Positions 13,812-26,455 of a stretch of 64,000 nt of DNA are shown one piece after another. A program made the translations under genes and the position numbers. The number at the start of each line of letters is the position of its first letter. The stretch's first letter is position 1. Origin of the DNA: Lepas anatifera. Its lineage: Eukaryota; Arthropoda; Thecostraca; Lepadidae. The stretch is taken from assembly GCA_034440635.1 (NCBI GenBank), contig JAOTON010000968.1, positions 145,581-209,580 of the forward strand. The letters are read 5' to 3'. The notes under the pieces were generated by a model, which made no database searches, was not told the DNA's origin, and saw only the letters and a list, made by a program, of their open reading frames with translations.

Positions 13812-14999
13812 GTTTTGACAAAGATGTCTGGCTGTGCCACTCGCTGAAGAAGCAGTACCCACGGCCGGGTCCGTGACGGCACCTGCTACAGACCCGGGCC
13901 CATTGTTTCGTGCGAACGCCGCGCGAGGTTGGCCACCTCTCATCGCTACTAACATCGGAACACCAAAGAAGCGGCGCAAAAACCGCACCCTCCGACACCT
14001 CGCCGTACCCTCCATGGTAGCCCGCGTGAGAGGTGCATTTCCGCCCGCGGGCCGCCGCCCAAAAACGCTGGACCAGAAGCCTTAGCAGAAGCCTTACCTG
14101 ATGACTAGAAGCCTCAGCGCTAAAGAAAGATACGCTGACTCTGCAATTGCGCTGGTATAGCTTTTGCATTCATTGTATTCACGGATTTTCGTGTCGTTTT
14201 GGTGTAGTTTCTCTTTGTAAGAGAATTGTTGATTTGGAATAGTATAGCATCCACTTCTTCATGAATTTTGGCGTGCGTTTGGTGAAAGAAACTTAGCGCC
14301 TCGTATCTCCTTGGATGAGTTCCTAGAGTTGAAACAACTCCCTAAAAATGGATTAAGCGAAAAAACAACATACTGCTCAAATAAATTTCATGTCAGTTTT
14401 CTTGCGTCAGAGCAAGCTTGATCCTGCATTTTGGTAAACCACTCCGAGACACAGCGTTGCGGCAACAACCCCCGGTTTATTTCCAGAAAATAATCATCAA
14501 GAGCAAGTTGAGCCTAGCACTCCTCAGATATTTGGCGTTTATCCCCTAATAAGCTTAGTGCATTGCATGCTGCATAATTTGATGGCATGCATCATGCACA
14601 GTAAAACGCGGAGCACCACCTTAAATTCTTCACATGCTTTCCCATCTTCCCCATGAGCGCCTTATCGTTTTCAGTCGCCAGGTGCCAGTGCTGTCTTAAT
14701 TGGAGCTGATCGACCAGTCTAACCGAACTCCAAAGAGATTCCGCCGCCGCCGCTTGAAAAGGCTTATTTACTGCTAGGTTGCTGGCCGCCGCTGAAGGGC
14801 GCGATGAACCACTCCCGCTCCAGAGCGTACCCCGAGTGTGGCGCTGTGTGCTTGAGAGGGCTGCTTGAAAGCGCTGCCCCGGTAGACGGCCGCGGGGTCG
14901 AGGGGTGGGTCGTTGAGGTGGGTGCTCTTCTCGCGTCAAAAATGTGAGGCTTGCTTCAAGCCGGGGATTGGTCTCTCGAGCGATTCATGAAGCTTCGGG
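13812..14999. other. Unannotated sequence
   Basis: Two GC-rich pieces occur (about 13850-14060 and 14740-14920) with chance open frames on both strands. I cannot assign exons. Confidence 0.35.
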
Positions 15000-15242
15000 G
15001 AGACTGCATTAAAAGATAGAAAGATAGCTCATTAACCCAATGGAGGCTGCACTGTCGCACAGAAAATATGCAGTGAGCGACCGTAGAGACTGCAGCACAA
15101 CATAGAAAGGTATCCGGAATATCGCATGGATAAGGTGCGGTGAGAGTCATAAGAGACTGCATGGTAATATAGAAATATATCTGGGAGCTTCCTTGGAGAC
15201 TGCATTGTGGAATGGCAGGGTATCTGGTGAAGTTCACCGAGG
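15000..15242. repeat. Degenerate 43-bp tandem repeat
   Basis: GAG(A/G)CTGCA recurs at 15000, 15043, 15086, 15153 and 15196. The steps are 43, 43, 67 and 43 bp, and the third step is 43 plus a 24-bp insertion. Each unit also carries an ATAGAAA(G/T)(G/A)TAT-like block. The units are strongly diverged, so this is an old minisatellite. Confidence 0.6.
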
Positions 15243-16855
15243 ATTTCGTTCCAACGTTAGAGGATTTGGGTAGCCTTGATAAGAAATCCGGAGTTGGATG
15301 CTGAGGGTTTGTACTTGTTAAATGTGTACTTTTGTTCGCATGAATAATGTGTGTGTTAAGAATTTAGGCAATTTTGAAATGAATCGTAATCAACCAACTT
15401 ATAATGTTGTAAATTGAGAAAATACAGTAAACTAAAAAAGGTATGTATTAAAACTGCATTTGCCGTTTTATCGTTTGAAATTACAAACATACACTAATGA
15501 TTCTCCCCCAAAAATTATAGAATAGACACTCAGAGGTTGGCTTCTGGACTGGATATGCAGCATGAGCCTTTTCTCGATTTTCCTACACTGCTGCGTCGCC
15601 CTGTTTGTTGGAACCACGCACACCCGCATCAGCACATAGAGTAGATAGGTATCAAAATAAGACTTCAGCATGAAATAGACGTTAATGTCGATACGAAGAA
15701 AAACACAATGGTGGTCAAAGTTTGCATATATGTATGCATACGCTTGCTGGAGGGTCTTGGAAATCTATCCTCACGCGCGGAATATAAATCCTCGTCGCAT
15801 GTGCGGCTATACTGTCGCTGCACGTGACATATAGATATAGTCTACTCGCAGCACAAATCCAGGGGGCGTTCTCCCAATTTCACAGTTCCCACGTTCTTAC
15901 GTTTCCGTGTTCAGCGCGCGCTCTCATGCAATCGGTCCTGAGGCGGAGTCTCGCCCTGTTGGTTTTAATCACCATAATTTCGTGTGCACGACGCCGACTC
16001 CTTTGCACGTTTCGTGCTTCGGAGGTAAAGACCGGTGCACGAAGCCGTCGATGAAAAACCGGCTGTTCCAGAAAGCTGCACATTCCCACGTATTTTGTAG
16101 CCAACTCTGTGTATTCATAGCCAGTCTGGGTCAAGCGGAATACGTTTTCAACCGTCGCGGTTGCCCCCGATGAACGAAAACAAAGACATGCTGGGTGATT
16201 TCTACAGCGATCAGTTATTTATTGTTGGGTATGTCACTCGGACGCATGGCATTTCGGTCATTATATTTTATATATTTTCAGGTAATATGTCAGAAATATT
16301 TTAGGAAAATAAACACTTATTGATTTCTTGCACATTAATATTTGAACACGCTTATTCAGTGAATGTCCAAAGCATGCTGCTAAATTCTGTCTGATATGGT
16401 ATTATCTATTTAGATCCGTTGCAATATTTTGGGTGACCTCTGGCGTACCAGTGCACGCTTCTTAATGCTGTATATTTTGTTTTCCCCCTCTTAAAAACCA
16501 GAAATTGAAAGTAAAAACTGGAACTAGAACCAATTCCGTTCCGAAGCCAAATGAAAACGAGGTCGCCTCAACTGGCGCCCGAGCTCAGTCCAGACCTCCC
16601 GCGGACCAGCGAGTCTGTATCATTAGCGAATCTAATCGGAATTGACAGCCGTGTTGGATGGCAGACTATCGAGATACGGCCTGGCTGGTGTACTGTTGTG
16701 CTAGCCGGACGGGCGGTCCCGGCCTCAAGCGGATCCTCTATCACAACAGACGGACATTGTTTATTAGGCACGGTGTCCAATGACTGCGGCATCCTTCTGC
16801 AGCGGGCCGCGTGTGGAGTTTATCACGGATATCCGGAAGGATTCCCTACTCGGTG
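15243..16855. other. Unannotated sequence
   Basis: Mixed AT-rich DNA with chance open frames on both strands between 15824 and 16173. No repeat, RNA or exon is supported. Confidence 0.4.
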
Positions 16856-16860
16856 GAATG

Positions 16861-17125
16861 TAAATCGAACGGATCCGCAAAATGCTGGCTCCAAACCTAA
16901 TGGATCTCCAAACGGATGACTTCTAACTGAAAGGATCTGCAAATGGTTGGTTCTAAATTTGGACGGATCTGCAACCGGTGGCCCAAAACGAATTAATTTG
17001 CAAACGGTTGGCTCCAAATGGAATGGATTCCCAAACGGTTGGCTCTATATCGAATGAATCACCGAAACATTTGGCTCCAAATCGAACAAATCCGCGAACT
17101 TTTGGCGAATCGGATCGCATCAACC
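16861..17125. repeat. Degenerate 31-bp tandem repeat
   Basis: About eight units follow the pattern GGATCTGCAAACGG, then TTGGCTCCAAATCGAAT. Single-base differences and small indels separate every unit. Overlapping short open frames on both strands here are shadows of the repeat. Confidence 0.7.
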
Positions 17126-18104
17126 AAAACAGTCGGATTATTTCGGAAGCAGATATGGATATGAATTCCATTTAGGCAAATTTTTCGTTTATTATTCTTC
17201 AGAAGAGGGGTGGATTTTTATCAGATTGACAATCATGCTCCGTCGGCTCTTATTGGTCGGGGACACTTTCAGAACCGACTGGATCGGATATAGTATTTTG
17301 TGGCCGTGATGCTCTCCATTTGGCTGTCGGTTTTGGTTGCATAACAGTGCATATACTTGTTTTGGTCTAGCCTCGTAGTTTGTTTAGATGACAAGCTGAT
17401 ATTTTATGGCAAGTGATTTTATGAAATGAGTCGATTAGTCAATGACATGATTTAGGCTGTTGGGAGAGCTTCAGTTCCGTTGATATTTATATGGACAGTA
17501 CGCATATTCAAGAAGTTTGGGAGGTGATTGAATCTCTCATGTGTCAAGGTGGGGCTTTTGAATGGCTGTACATACAAAGTTTTTATCTCCAATTGTTCTG
17601 ATATTCCAGTTGTTTGCCACGTTCGATATTGTAGTGATATTGTGGTACAGCTATTCTCCTCTGTTGAATGTTTGATCATTTAGAAAGACCCTGAGGAATT
17701 CTCGCGGTATTTACACACGGGATGGCTTCAAACCGGACACGGGTGTGCACCGTAACGGTGATGGAGGCTCTCCAAGGCTGAGGATCTCGCACGCAAAACA
17801 CATCGTGTGATGCCCAGTCGGAAGATGAACTCATCGCCTATCAACTTCTGGTTTATCGTGTGGATCATGGATGTAATCGGGTCAGCATGAAAGCTGGGCT
17901 CATTGCCATCCACGGGATCAATCCATTATGTGAAATTATTAGGCGGTAACAGAAGATAACTGCTTGAAGTTAAGCACTTCGGGTGATTTTAGATGAACAG
18001 TGACTGCTGTGAAGCGCCTGGACTTTGATGATTTCCCAATAAATAAGCCATGTGGACATGCACCTATATATTCAATAGTGGGACATTTTACCGTGATTAA
18101 CCTC
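17126..18104. other. Unannotated sequence
   Basis: I see no gene, RNA or repeat structure that I can support here. Confidence 0.4.
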
Positions 18105-18107
18105 CAT

Positions 18108-18328
18108 AGGCGGATCCGGATTACCGATCGGAGGGTACTTCCCGGGGCGCCACTCGGACCAGGGGCGCCACTTATGACCGGCAAAACCTATCAGTGGGCG
18201 CCAAACCTATCGGTGGGCGCCGACTTTATATCCTGGGGGAGGGGTGAAGCGACATTTCGGGCGCCATCGACCTTTCGGGGCGCCGAGGTCGATCGGGGGC
18301 ACGTCCCCCTCCCCTGATCCGCTTCTCA
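18108..18328. mobile_element. Short element with imperfect TIRs and six GGCGCC sites
   Basis: The left end reads ATAGGCGGATCCGG and the right end, inverted, AGAAGCGGATCAGG, which suggests a short DNA element. Six GGCGCC palindromes lie at 18146, 18164, 18197, 18216, 18260 and 18279, most within G-rich repeated words such as AACCTATC(A/G)GTGGGCGCC. A partly matching block (GCCATCGACCTTTC with G-rich flanks) occurs at 43670-43700, so the interior is dispersed in the genome. Confidence 0.5.
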
Positions 18329-21300
18329 AAGTAACTGTGCGTTTGGTTGTAAAAACACCACATTGGCCCGTAGGTAAACCGAAATGCAATGAAGAAATCT
18401 GGATATAAAACCATCTCCCAACTGCCCCCTGGTCGGTAATGTGAGCCCGTCACTCTGGGGGTGAATACTCAAACAAGTAAATCCCTAAAAATGACTCCTC
18501 AGGGATCCTGGTGGTTTTCCGGTCCGGATAAATTCGTAAGTGAGGGCCAAAATACGTAACAATTTATAGATTATTTTAACTCTATAATCACTAATTGAGC
18601 CTGTATGTATGCACAGTTGGCCCTACAAAGCCGGCAGGGCTCCTTCTTGGGCGATTTTTAGGGGTCCATGTCGAGCTTTTCTGAAATTTAGTCTTCTTCA
18701 AGGGCATTGGGTCTTGGGACCCGTCCGGAGGCAGTTTGGTGATGAAACTTTATTCGATTCGAAATTGCCATAAGCCGCTGGCTAAGGAAAATACCTTCAC
18801 TGCTGTGCAAAAGTTTTTGAATTTGTAAAAGTGCGCAATAGCTTAGCTCAACTGCTCCACTGAGTGGTGATGCCATTTTTGTTTGAAAAATGCATTTAGG
18901 AACCTTTCGGAAGTGACAGACTTTCGTTTTCTTCCTGCCAGGTCTTGTAAGAATGTTTCATAAAATATTTTTTTTAATTGTGTCATTTGGGCATGGCGCT
19001 TTGTAGGCAAAAACAGTTTGAGCGTGTAGTACCTATCAGGCAGATGATTTGATAATCCACTGTGGGCTAGTACCAAACCAGACTTCCTCTTTACTAATAG
19101 TGGAGGACATCATTGCTTATAGAACACGATCCCTGTGCAAGTGCGCTCATCAATCGGTTTTCGAGTTAGGCGAGTACCAGCCAGAACTCGTGACTCGCAA
19201 AGACAGAACGAATAAAAAACAGTCACTCACGTGCCTCAAAACCGACAGCATCTTTCACACACAACAAGCTCGGATCATGACTTAGTCATGGCTGTTCACT
19301 GATCTATCACGTTCCCATCATCTTCCGCTTGGACACGTCTGGCGCCGGCCGAACAGACGTGTGTTTGGAGAGCTCTCCGACGTCGCTGATCGGGATCTGA
19401 ATAATGCTTTGTGATCGGACCGGCCCGTTTATTGGAAAGTCGGTGTTTATGACGTGTTTTGTGGTTTCCCTGGTCATTAAGTACGATGTCGTGATTTGGT
19501 TAACTCGAAATGTCCATGATAAACTCGGTTAAAGAGCCGTTCGACGCGGTGTAAAAACGCCCATGAAAACCGGATACATGTCTGATTACCATCGGGTGAT
19601 TTGATTAGATGCTGGAGGTTTGATTTATCTCGGCAAGGCTGGGTGCGGTGTTAGTGTCACTTGAACAGGGACAAGGCAATGAGTGAGCCTACCAGGAATA
19701 TGCTTTCTTCTCGAATCCTTTACTTTGGATGGCGCACACATATTGCGTTATACACTGATAGCATTTCTATATATATTCACATGTAATAAGATCACGTGGT
19801 AAAAGGTGGAGCCACAAGATGCTCTTTTTTTGCTATCCAAGGCCCAATGTTTACGCTGAATTTGACTGGTCCTGTTTGAATTTGAGAGTTGAGGCGCCAA
19901 AGGACCCTTTTGCGTTGTTCTTTTCATCATATTTTGCCCAGATTTCTTCCTTCAGAGCACTTAGGTTCAGAACAGAGACCATCTTTCCAGTAGGGCTGTA
20001 CTAAGGCCCTTCTTTTCTGTTATTCCGCATATTTTGAACATAAATGCTTACGCTGCTCCTCCAGCCTTTTCAACTGCTCGTTATTTAGCCACGCAAAGAT
20101 GATATCTCTGCTTGACCAGACAAAAAGGAACCTGCCTGTTTGTCTAAGGCTAAAACTGGAACACCTTATCGATTTGTCCCGAATTGTCCTATTGACTGGT
20201 AAGAGTCTGTACTTCAAACTCTATGCGTCTGTCGAAGAGTCGCAAGCTGCTTCTCCCCACCATGTTTATGTATCCAGAATAGAAAGAAGAGAAAAGCGAT
20301 ACATAAAAGGTTAACTACACCGAAAATTTATTGAGCACCTCTCTACAAATCTGTTGGCTTGTCATTCCGCTTGCCCAGCTCCGAAAAATCAGTTTTTTTC
20401 TGTCAAGGTGAGAGAGCGACCTGTTAGCATCCACCCAGATGATGGAAGCACGATTAAGGTTATGAGTCAGTGGTCCGTGCCCCTCATGAATCATTGGCTG
20501 TGACTCATTCATCCTTCCGTCGATGCAGATTAGGTTCAAGAACCGTCCACCGAACCCCTTGAAATAGATGCTGTTTCAGAAATATGGACGATGACCTAGA
20601 TGTATATCAGCATAATGTGCAAACATCCCTGTCTTTTGTCTGGTACGGAATGCTGAAATTCGGGGTTGTAAATTGTTAAGGCTCAAATATTGACAATGCC
20701 CAAGGTATTTGGGGCATGTGCAAGGTATTTGGAGGTCGTCCTGCGCATATTTACAGGCTTTAACAGTCGGCTTTAGGTCAGTGATTGGAAGTTTCCCAAC
20801 ACGCCGTGAGGGTACCAGCTCACCATCAAAGAGAGGACAGAGTATGAATGACCTTCCCGCTCTTCGTGTGGAGACACACAATCTACCCTATCCCTATTCC
20901 TGGTGGAATATTGCGGCGTTATATGGCCTGAGACGTTGAAACGCACTAACTAAAAGAGCAGTATAGCCCTATACAGGTCACATATATTTTGGTAGCTACA
21001 TGAGGTTTAGGACACATCGACTCGTGGGTTATATACCCCTCGTATGTTGGAAGGCACGTTTTCTTAGCTTACCGAGCAGTAAAAATGAATTGCCGTACAA
21101 GTTAGTTTTGGCTTGTCGTGGTGACCATTTCCTTGTTCTTCAACATTTGTGAGGGCTTGGTGTATCTTGGCATGAAATAGATAAGGGAATTAAGCGCCCG
21201 TTCGAAATTGTAGCAGGATATTCAGGATTTCCATCTCCTGGGGTTCTTGCTGATGAGCTTGGGAGCTTATGCAGACTAGTCCATAGACAAGACAAATAGG

Positions 21301-21589
21301 GAAACAAGGAAATAACAACCAGCGGTGCAGAAAATGTCGGCTAAGGGCAGCTAAACGGCTGAAAACTGTGATGGATTTGATTTGGTTCCATTTTGTGCTA
21401 ATCCAGCCTATTTACAGCTGTTTTACAAAATGTTTTATGGATGCTAGTCAAAAATAAATCATAATGCTGACATTTCTCCATGTTTAAAAATTATTTTGGG
21501 CAATGCATAGTCTTCACACCAGTTTCACCCTGCGTTAGCCCGTGTTGCCCTGTTGTGAGTGTTCGCGCTCTGCGTGTGCGTGAGTGCCC
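18329..21589. other. Unannotated sequence
   Basis: The open frames at 20020-20217, 20315-20539 and 20576-20881 (all minus strand) are close together. None has a recognised domain, and I could not connect them by phase-compatible splice sites. Confidence 0.35.
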
Positions 21590-22095
21590 TCCTTTTGATG
21601 CCTGCGCCGCAGCAGCGGGCTGCCCGCTCCGCCGGTGTCGCCGAGCTCGGCCCATCGGCTCCCAGCGAACCTCCGCCCCGCGCCCGCCCGGCCGCCCGCG
21701 CACACGACCCCTCGCCCGGTCTGCATGAATATCCAGCCAGTATGAATATCCATCGGCGGCTGCTCTGTGTGGGTGCCGCTGGTGTGACCCGTGACCCTGG
21801 GGTCGCCTGCAGCCCGTGGAGAGGTCACCACGCGGCGACCCGCATCCGACGACCAACTCCGGAAGTCGCGCGCTCAGTCTTGAAGCCGACCGGCCCGGCA
21901 CGGCCCAGAATCCAGGAATGGGTCTTTGTTGTCGGCCGGCCGCGGTGTTTTTGTTTGGGCGAGGGTACAGTTTTGGTGGTCGCTGGCTGGCCCGTTGGTA
22001 GTTTCGTGGGTTCGATCGCCGCTGGAAGCCGGCTATTACTGGAAGGCTGGGCCCGACTCAAAGCTGGGAGGGTCTGAATGCCGGGCGATGCGGCC
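21590..22095. other. GC- and CpG-rich patch
   Basis: Positions 21600-21960 are much richer in G, C and CpG than the flanks and are open on both strands for that reason. A promoter or 5' exon is possible. There is no in-frame exon border that I would trust, so I call no gene. Confidence 0.35.
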
Positions 22096-23263
22096 AGGTA
22101 GCGTCTAGTGGCGCGCTTCTTCTGCTTTGGGCCATGACTTCGGTCATAAAGGGGTCATTTGGATCGGGAACGTCTCACGTTGTGACCCAAAGTGCGTCGG
22201 CTGGGAGTAATGCTGTCAGTAAGTGTATGGGAAGTAAGGAGAGGGTAGTCATGTTCTGCATAATCGGAACGGCCTGTAATGTACCGTCGGGTTATCATTG
22301 CTCTAGTTTTCACTTCTTGAACGAGAAGAGCTCAAGAAAGTGACATGATTTGGAAGGGTAGTTGCTGTGCTTGTAGTACATTTAGGTTGGATTTAGATGC
22401 TGTTAGCTAATTTCTGAATTGTGTTTAGTCAAAATATGTGCAAAATTATAACTTTATTGTGGTAATAATGGTTTAATTATAAATCAGTAGTTTTTGTGCT
22501 TCTATGTACCGAAGGGCTAATTCATTCATACCCGAATTTGGGTGAATAAAAGCACATGTCGCCTGGATTTGTCGTGTTTTGATTCTTCCCCGGGTAACAA
22601 CAGTTATAAAATCGTAAACAAAAGACGAGATCGGCTTGTTTAAGAAAGTACAAGTACTTCGGTTTACATAATTAGCAGCTTAAATCAGCGTAAGCAAGGG
22701 ATAATAGGAGAAAACTGTCTTGTGCTTATCATTGGCCCGCCCAGCTGTTGTTAAAGTACCTCTCACCAAAAGACACGAGACTCCACCGTCCGCTGCTACA
22801 GCACTGCTGTGATCTAGATACCACCGCGCGCTCCCGGCATTGCTATGGGACTAACGTTTCTGTAGAACGCAACGTCTGCGTGCTTTCACTTTCAGAAGCG
22901 TTTCGTCGTTCAACTGCGCGTCCAAGAACAGCAGTGTGCATGACAACAGCTCTCAGATGCCTTCTTTTGTTCACGAAGTATTTCAGGCTCCTGTGATAGC
23001 ATTTGTATGGAAATCTTCTAACGACACCAACAAAAAATGGCATGAGTCATTTGAATATGCCCTTCAGAGACACTTGGATTCGACGATTCGAACTGAAGTG
23101 GAGCCAAAAATGAATATAACGATTGGAAAATTGACTGTGTGGCTTTGCCAGGTAATCAGAGTGGAGCTCGAGAGAGGACTTGACCTTCCTTCTTCTCTTG
23201 AGAGAGGTCGATTGTAGGCGTGCCTTAGACCAAGAGAATCCTAATCAGGCCTTCTCACGGCGT

Positions 23264-23266
<3 letters not shown>
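22096..23266. other. Unannotated sequence
   Basis: I see nothing that I can support as a gene or repeat here. Confidence 0.4.
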
Positions 23267-23347
<81 letters not shown>

Positions 23348-23590
23348 CTCTCTTTTCACTCTCCTCACTCACTTACTCACTCACTCACCCACCCACTCAC
23401 TTCCTCCCTCCCTCCCTCCCTCCCTCCCTCACTCACTCACTCACTCACTCACTCACTCACTCACTCACTCACTCACTCACTCACTCACTCACCCACTCTT
23501 CGCTCACTCACTCTCACCCACTTCCTCACTCACTCATTAACTTACTCATTCATTCATTCACTCACTCACTCACTCACTCACTCACTCACG
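23267..23590. repeat. Compound (CT)n / (CTCC)n / (ACTC)n microsatellite
   Basis: A CT tract (23267-23350, one interruption) passes into CTCC repeats (about 23402-23430) and then long ACTC tetranucleotide runs to 23590. The open frame rich in Ser, Leu, Thr and His over it is an artefact. Confidence 0.95.
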
Positions 23591-24085
23591 TTCGGAATTT
23601 CTCGCAAACATTTGCATATCCAGCTGCTCTAGTGGTTATGAAATGAGCCTCTTGGCAACACGTGTAAACAGAGCCTTGATAAATTTCGCATGCAGGTTTT
23701 GTGCTTCTAAATCGAGAAGAGAAGAGGACCTGTCCAAAACGGTCATTAAAACTAATGAAATGAAACACCATAAATATATGTAATGTAACGGGATGGAAAA
23801 CACCAACCTCCATGATAGGCATGACTATGACTTTCTTACCCCTTGATTTTTAAGAGTCTGTTCTTGATTGAGCTGACGCGCGGGGTGAATGTTTTAGTTT
23901 GTCGTCAAATGAAGTGATAGTTTGAAGTTAACCATCCGTTATGACTATCTGGCCAAGATAACTATGGTATTTATCGGCTGGTAGATAAGTTTGAATGGAA
24001 GGAAATATGGAAAAAGGATGACCAGCAGAATAACAAAACTTTTTTCGAAAATGATTGCTACTGATCCGTCCGGGCTCAGCTGGGC
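23591..24085. other. Unannotated sequence
   Basis: Short spacer between the microsatellite and the 25-bp repeat; nothing recognised. Confidence 0.4.
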
Positions 24086-24262
24086 TAGCAAGGCTCAGGC
24101 CCACACCGGGGAGCAAAGCTCAGGCCCGCACCGTGTAGCAAGGCTCGGGCCCGCACCTTGTAGCAAGGCTCGGGCTCGATACCTGTAGTAGGGCTCAGGC
24201 CCTGCATCTTTTTTTGTAGCAGGTCTCAGGCCCGCACTGTGTAGCGAGGCTCAGGCCAGCGC
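24086..24262. repeat. 25-bp tandem repeat
   Basis: The unit GCAAGGCTCGGGCCCGCACC plus TTGTA is present about 6.5 times. One unit is lengthened by a T-run near 24210. It directly precedes the unrelated 66-bp array. Confidence 0.8.
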
Positions 24263-24306
24263 CGCCGGAGTTCGGGGTAGGAGTTAGCACAGCCGTCGTT
24301 CTGCAG

Positions 24307-25392
24307 CTTCTGTGAAACTGCGGCAGCCGCTCGAGTGTAGGTTCTCAGGCGATGGCTCGGCGTCTGTAAAAGTCTCTGAAACTGTGGCAGCTGCTCGGAG
24401 TGGGATGTTCTCAGGCGCTGGCTCTGCTTCTGTAAAAGTCTCTGAAACTGCGGCAGCTGCTCGGAGTCGGATGTTCTCAGGCTCTGATGGCTCGGCGTCT
24501 GTAAAAGTCTCTGAAACTGTGGCAGCTGCTCGGAGTCGGATGTTCTCAGGCGTTGGCTCGGCGTCTGTAAAAGTCTCTGAAACTGTGGCAACTGTTTGAG
24601 TCGGATGTTCTCAGGCGATGGCTCGGCGTCTGTAAAAGTCTCTGAAACTGTGGCAGCTGCTCGGAGTGGGATGTTCTCAGGCGCTGGCTCTGCGTTTGTA
24701 AGAGTCTCTGAAACTGTGGCAGCTGTTTGGAGTCGGATGTTCTCAGGCGCTGGCTCTGCGTCTGTAAAAGTCTCTGAAACTGTGGCAGCTGCTCGGAGTG
24801 GGATGTTCTCAGGCGCTGGCTCTGCGTTTGTAAGAGTCTCAGAAACTGCGGTAGCTGCTCGGAGTCGGGTGTTCTCAGGCGATGGCTCGGCGTCTGTAAA
24901 AGTCTCTGAAACTGTGGCAGCTGCTCGGAGTCGGATGTTCTCAGGCGTTGGCTCGGCGTCTGTAAAAGTCTCTGAAACTGTGGCAACTGTTTGGAGTGGA
25001 TGTTCTCAGGCGTTGGCTCGGCGTCTGTAAAGTCTCTGAAACTTGGCAGCTGTTTGAGTCGGATGTTCTCAGGCGCTGGCTCTGCGTTTGTAAAAGTCTC
25101 TGAAACTGTGGCAGCTGTTTGAGTCGGATGTTCTCAGGCGTTGGCTCTGCGTCTGTAAATTCTCTGAAACTGTGGCAGCTGCTCAGTGAGTTCTCAGGCG
25201 TTGGCTCGGCGTCTGTAAAGTCTCTGAACTGCGGTAGCTGTCAGTGGATGTTCTCAGGCGATGGCTCTGCGTTTTATCTCAACTGGGTAGCTGCTCATCG
25301 TTTCTCGGCGATGGCTCTGTGTCTGTAAAAGTCTCTGAAACTGTGGCAGCTGCTCGGAGTCGGATGTTCTCAGGCGTTGGCTCTGTCTGTAA
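24307..25392. repeat. 66-bp minisatellite, about 17 copies
   Basis: TGTTCTCAGGCGATGGCTCG begins each unit, followed by a GTCTGTAAAAGTCTCTGAAAC block and a GCAGCTGCTCGGAGTCGGA block. Early copies keep the 66-bp (22-codon) length and so stay open on both strands. After about 25030 the copies lose bases and both frames break. A two-strand open frame is expected from the period, so I do not call a gene. A degenerated repeat-coding exon cannot be excluded. Confidence 0.9.
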
Positions 25393-26187
25393 AAATCACC
25401 CAAGCGAAGCCGGCCGGCGGACCGCCGGCAATCATTTGCTCATTAGACACTGACGAGCCCGGCGGGTAACTGTGCGTGTCCTTGTTTGAGGTGTTCGCTG
25501 TCTACTTGAAACCAGAGGCGTGACCGGGACTTTCCCAGCCGGTGGAATTTATCACCAAACACTGCATGTGATTCAGTCTAAATTTGAGGATTTACTATAA
25601 GAACATTCTCAAATTGCAGAGTTGCTATTACCCCGCGCTTGGCTCTCCTGGTCTCGCCTCTGGCAGAGGGCGTCGGTAATTGGGCGGGAGACTGATCGGG
25701 GGCTACGTCTGGTGACACGACACCGTGTACTGGGCCGGGCCCACGGCTCAATGATGTAATGGCAGGGTAGACTAGGACGGTGGTATTCAAATTTAACGGA
25801 GAGAGTGCACATGCGTGCCGGCCCATAATTTAGTCTGTTTCCTGCGCTGGGGACCTGAGTATTACTAAACAATTGGGAGGAAAGCAATTACGTTTACAGT
25901 TATGGGATGCTACATGGTTGTTTGGTGTTGAGCCTGTGCTTTATAAGACACGTGCATCGCATCTTACAATAAAGTCATTCAGATAGGTGTTTCAGGGGAT
26001 TCGGATGTTGCCATTTTGGCTGAGCACAAACATTCACATTAATCATACAATGCTGCCGGCTCCCAGTCACTTTAATGGCGCGGCCCGTGGGTTATGCAAT
26101 CGCAACTTGTTCTCTTGTGGTGTCCTGTTGGAGCTTTTGTTGTGTGCAGATTGTGCGTCCTTTCCCGTTAATGCACATGGTGAGTTG
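25393..26187. other. Unannotated sequence
   Basis: A CCGGCCGGCGGACCGCCGG palindromic GC patch lies at about 25410-25430. Nothing else was recognised. Confidence 0.4.
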
Positions 26188-26348
26188 CAGTGGCGGTTCC
26201 AGGACTTCATTTGGGGGAGGGGACAGGGGTCTTGGACCTTCCCCTACCATCGCCTCCGAACAGCCTCCGGCTATGCATTAACTATCGGCACTGGAGTATT
26301 TTTAGAGAGGAGGGGCTTAAGCCCCTAGCCCCCTTGTACCCGCCACTG
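26188..26348 (+). mobile_element. hAT-type MITE
   Basis: The ends are CAGTGGCGGTTCCAGG and, inverted, CAGTGGCGGGTACAAG. Inside are the family blocks TTCATTTGGGGGAGGGG and GGGGCTTAAGCCCC, the latter a perfect palindrome. The flanking 8-mers GTGAGTTG and GTGAAATG agree at six of eight positions, consistent with an old 8-bp target duplication. Confidence 0.75.
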
Positions 26349-26455
26349 GTGAAATGCATCACATATGGTATGGAAAAAACGTTTGAGTAAACGCAGCGGT
26401 GAAATGCTCTGTGGTTAAAACAAAAATGGTAAGAGGGTGCCGTGCCTCGCATCAA

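Noticed and set aside
20315..20539. Minus-strand frame ending in a helix-turn-helix-like segment (SGMTSQQICREVL)
   Set aside because: The resemblance to a transposase DNA-binding end is weak, and the neighbouring frames do not extend it.
21491..22077. Overlapping frames of 136 and 172 codons in the GC-rich patch
   Set aside because: Both strands are open because stop codons are scarce in GC-rich DNA; there are no exon borders.
23180..23632. 150-codon Ser/Leu/Thr/His-rich frame
   Set aside because: It is the CT/ACTC microsatellite in translation.
24226..25030. Open frames of 95-146 codons on both strands as a repeat protein
   Set aside because: The 66-bp period keeps any open frame open, both strands are equally open, and later copies break the frame.
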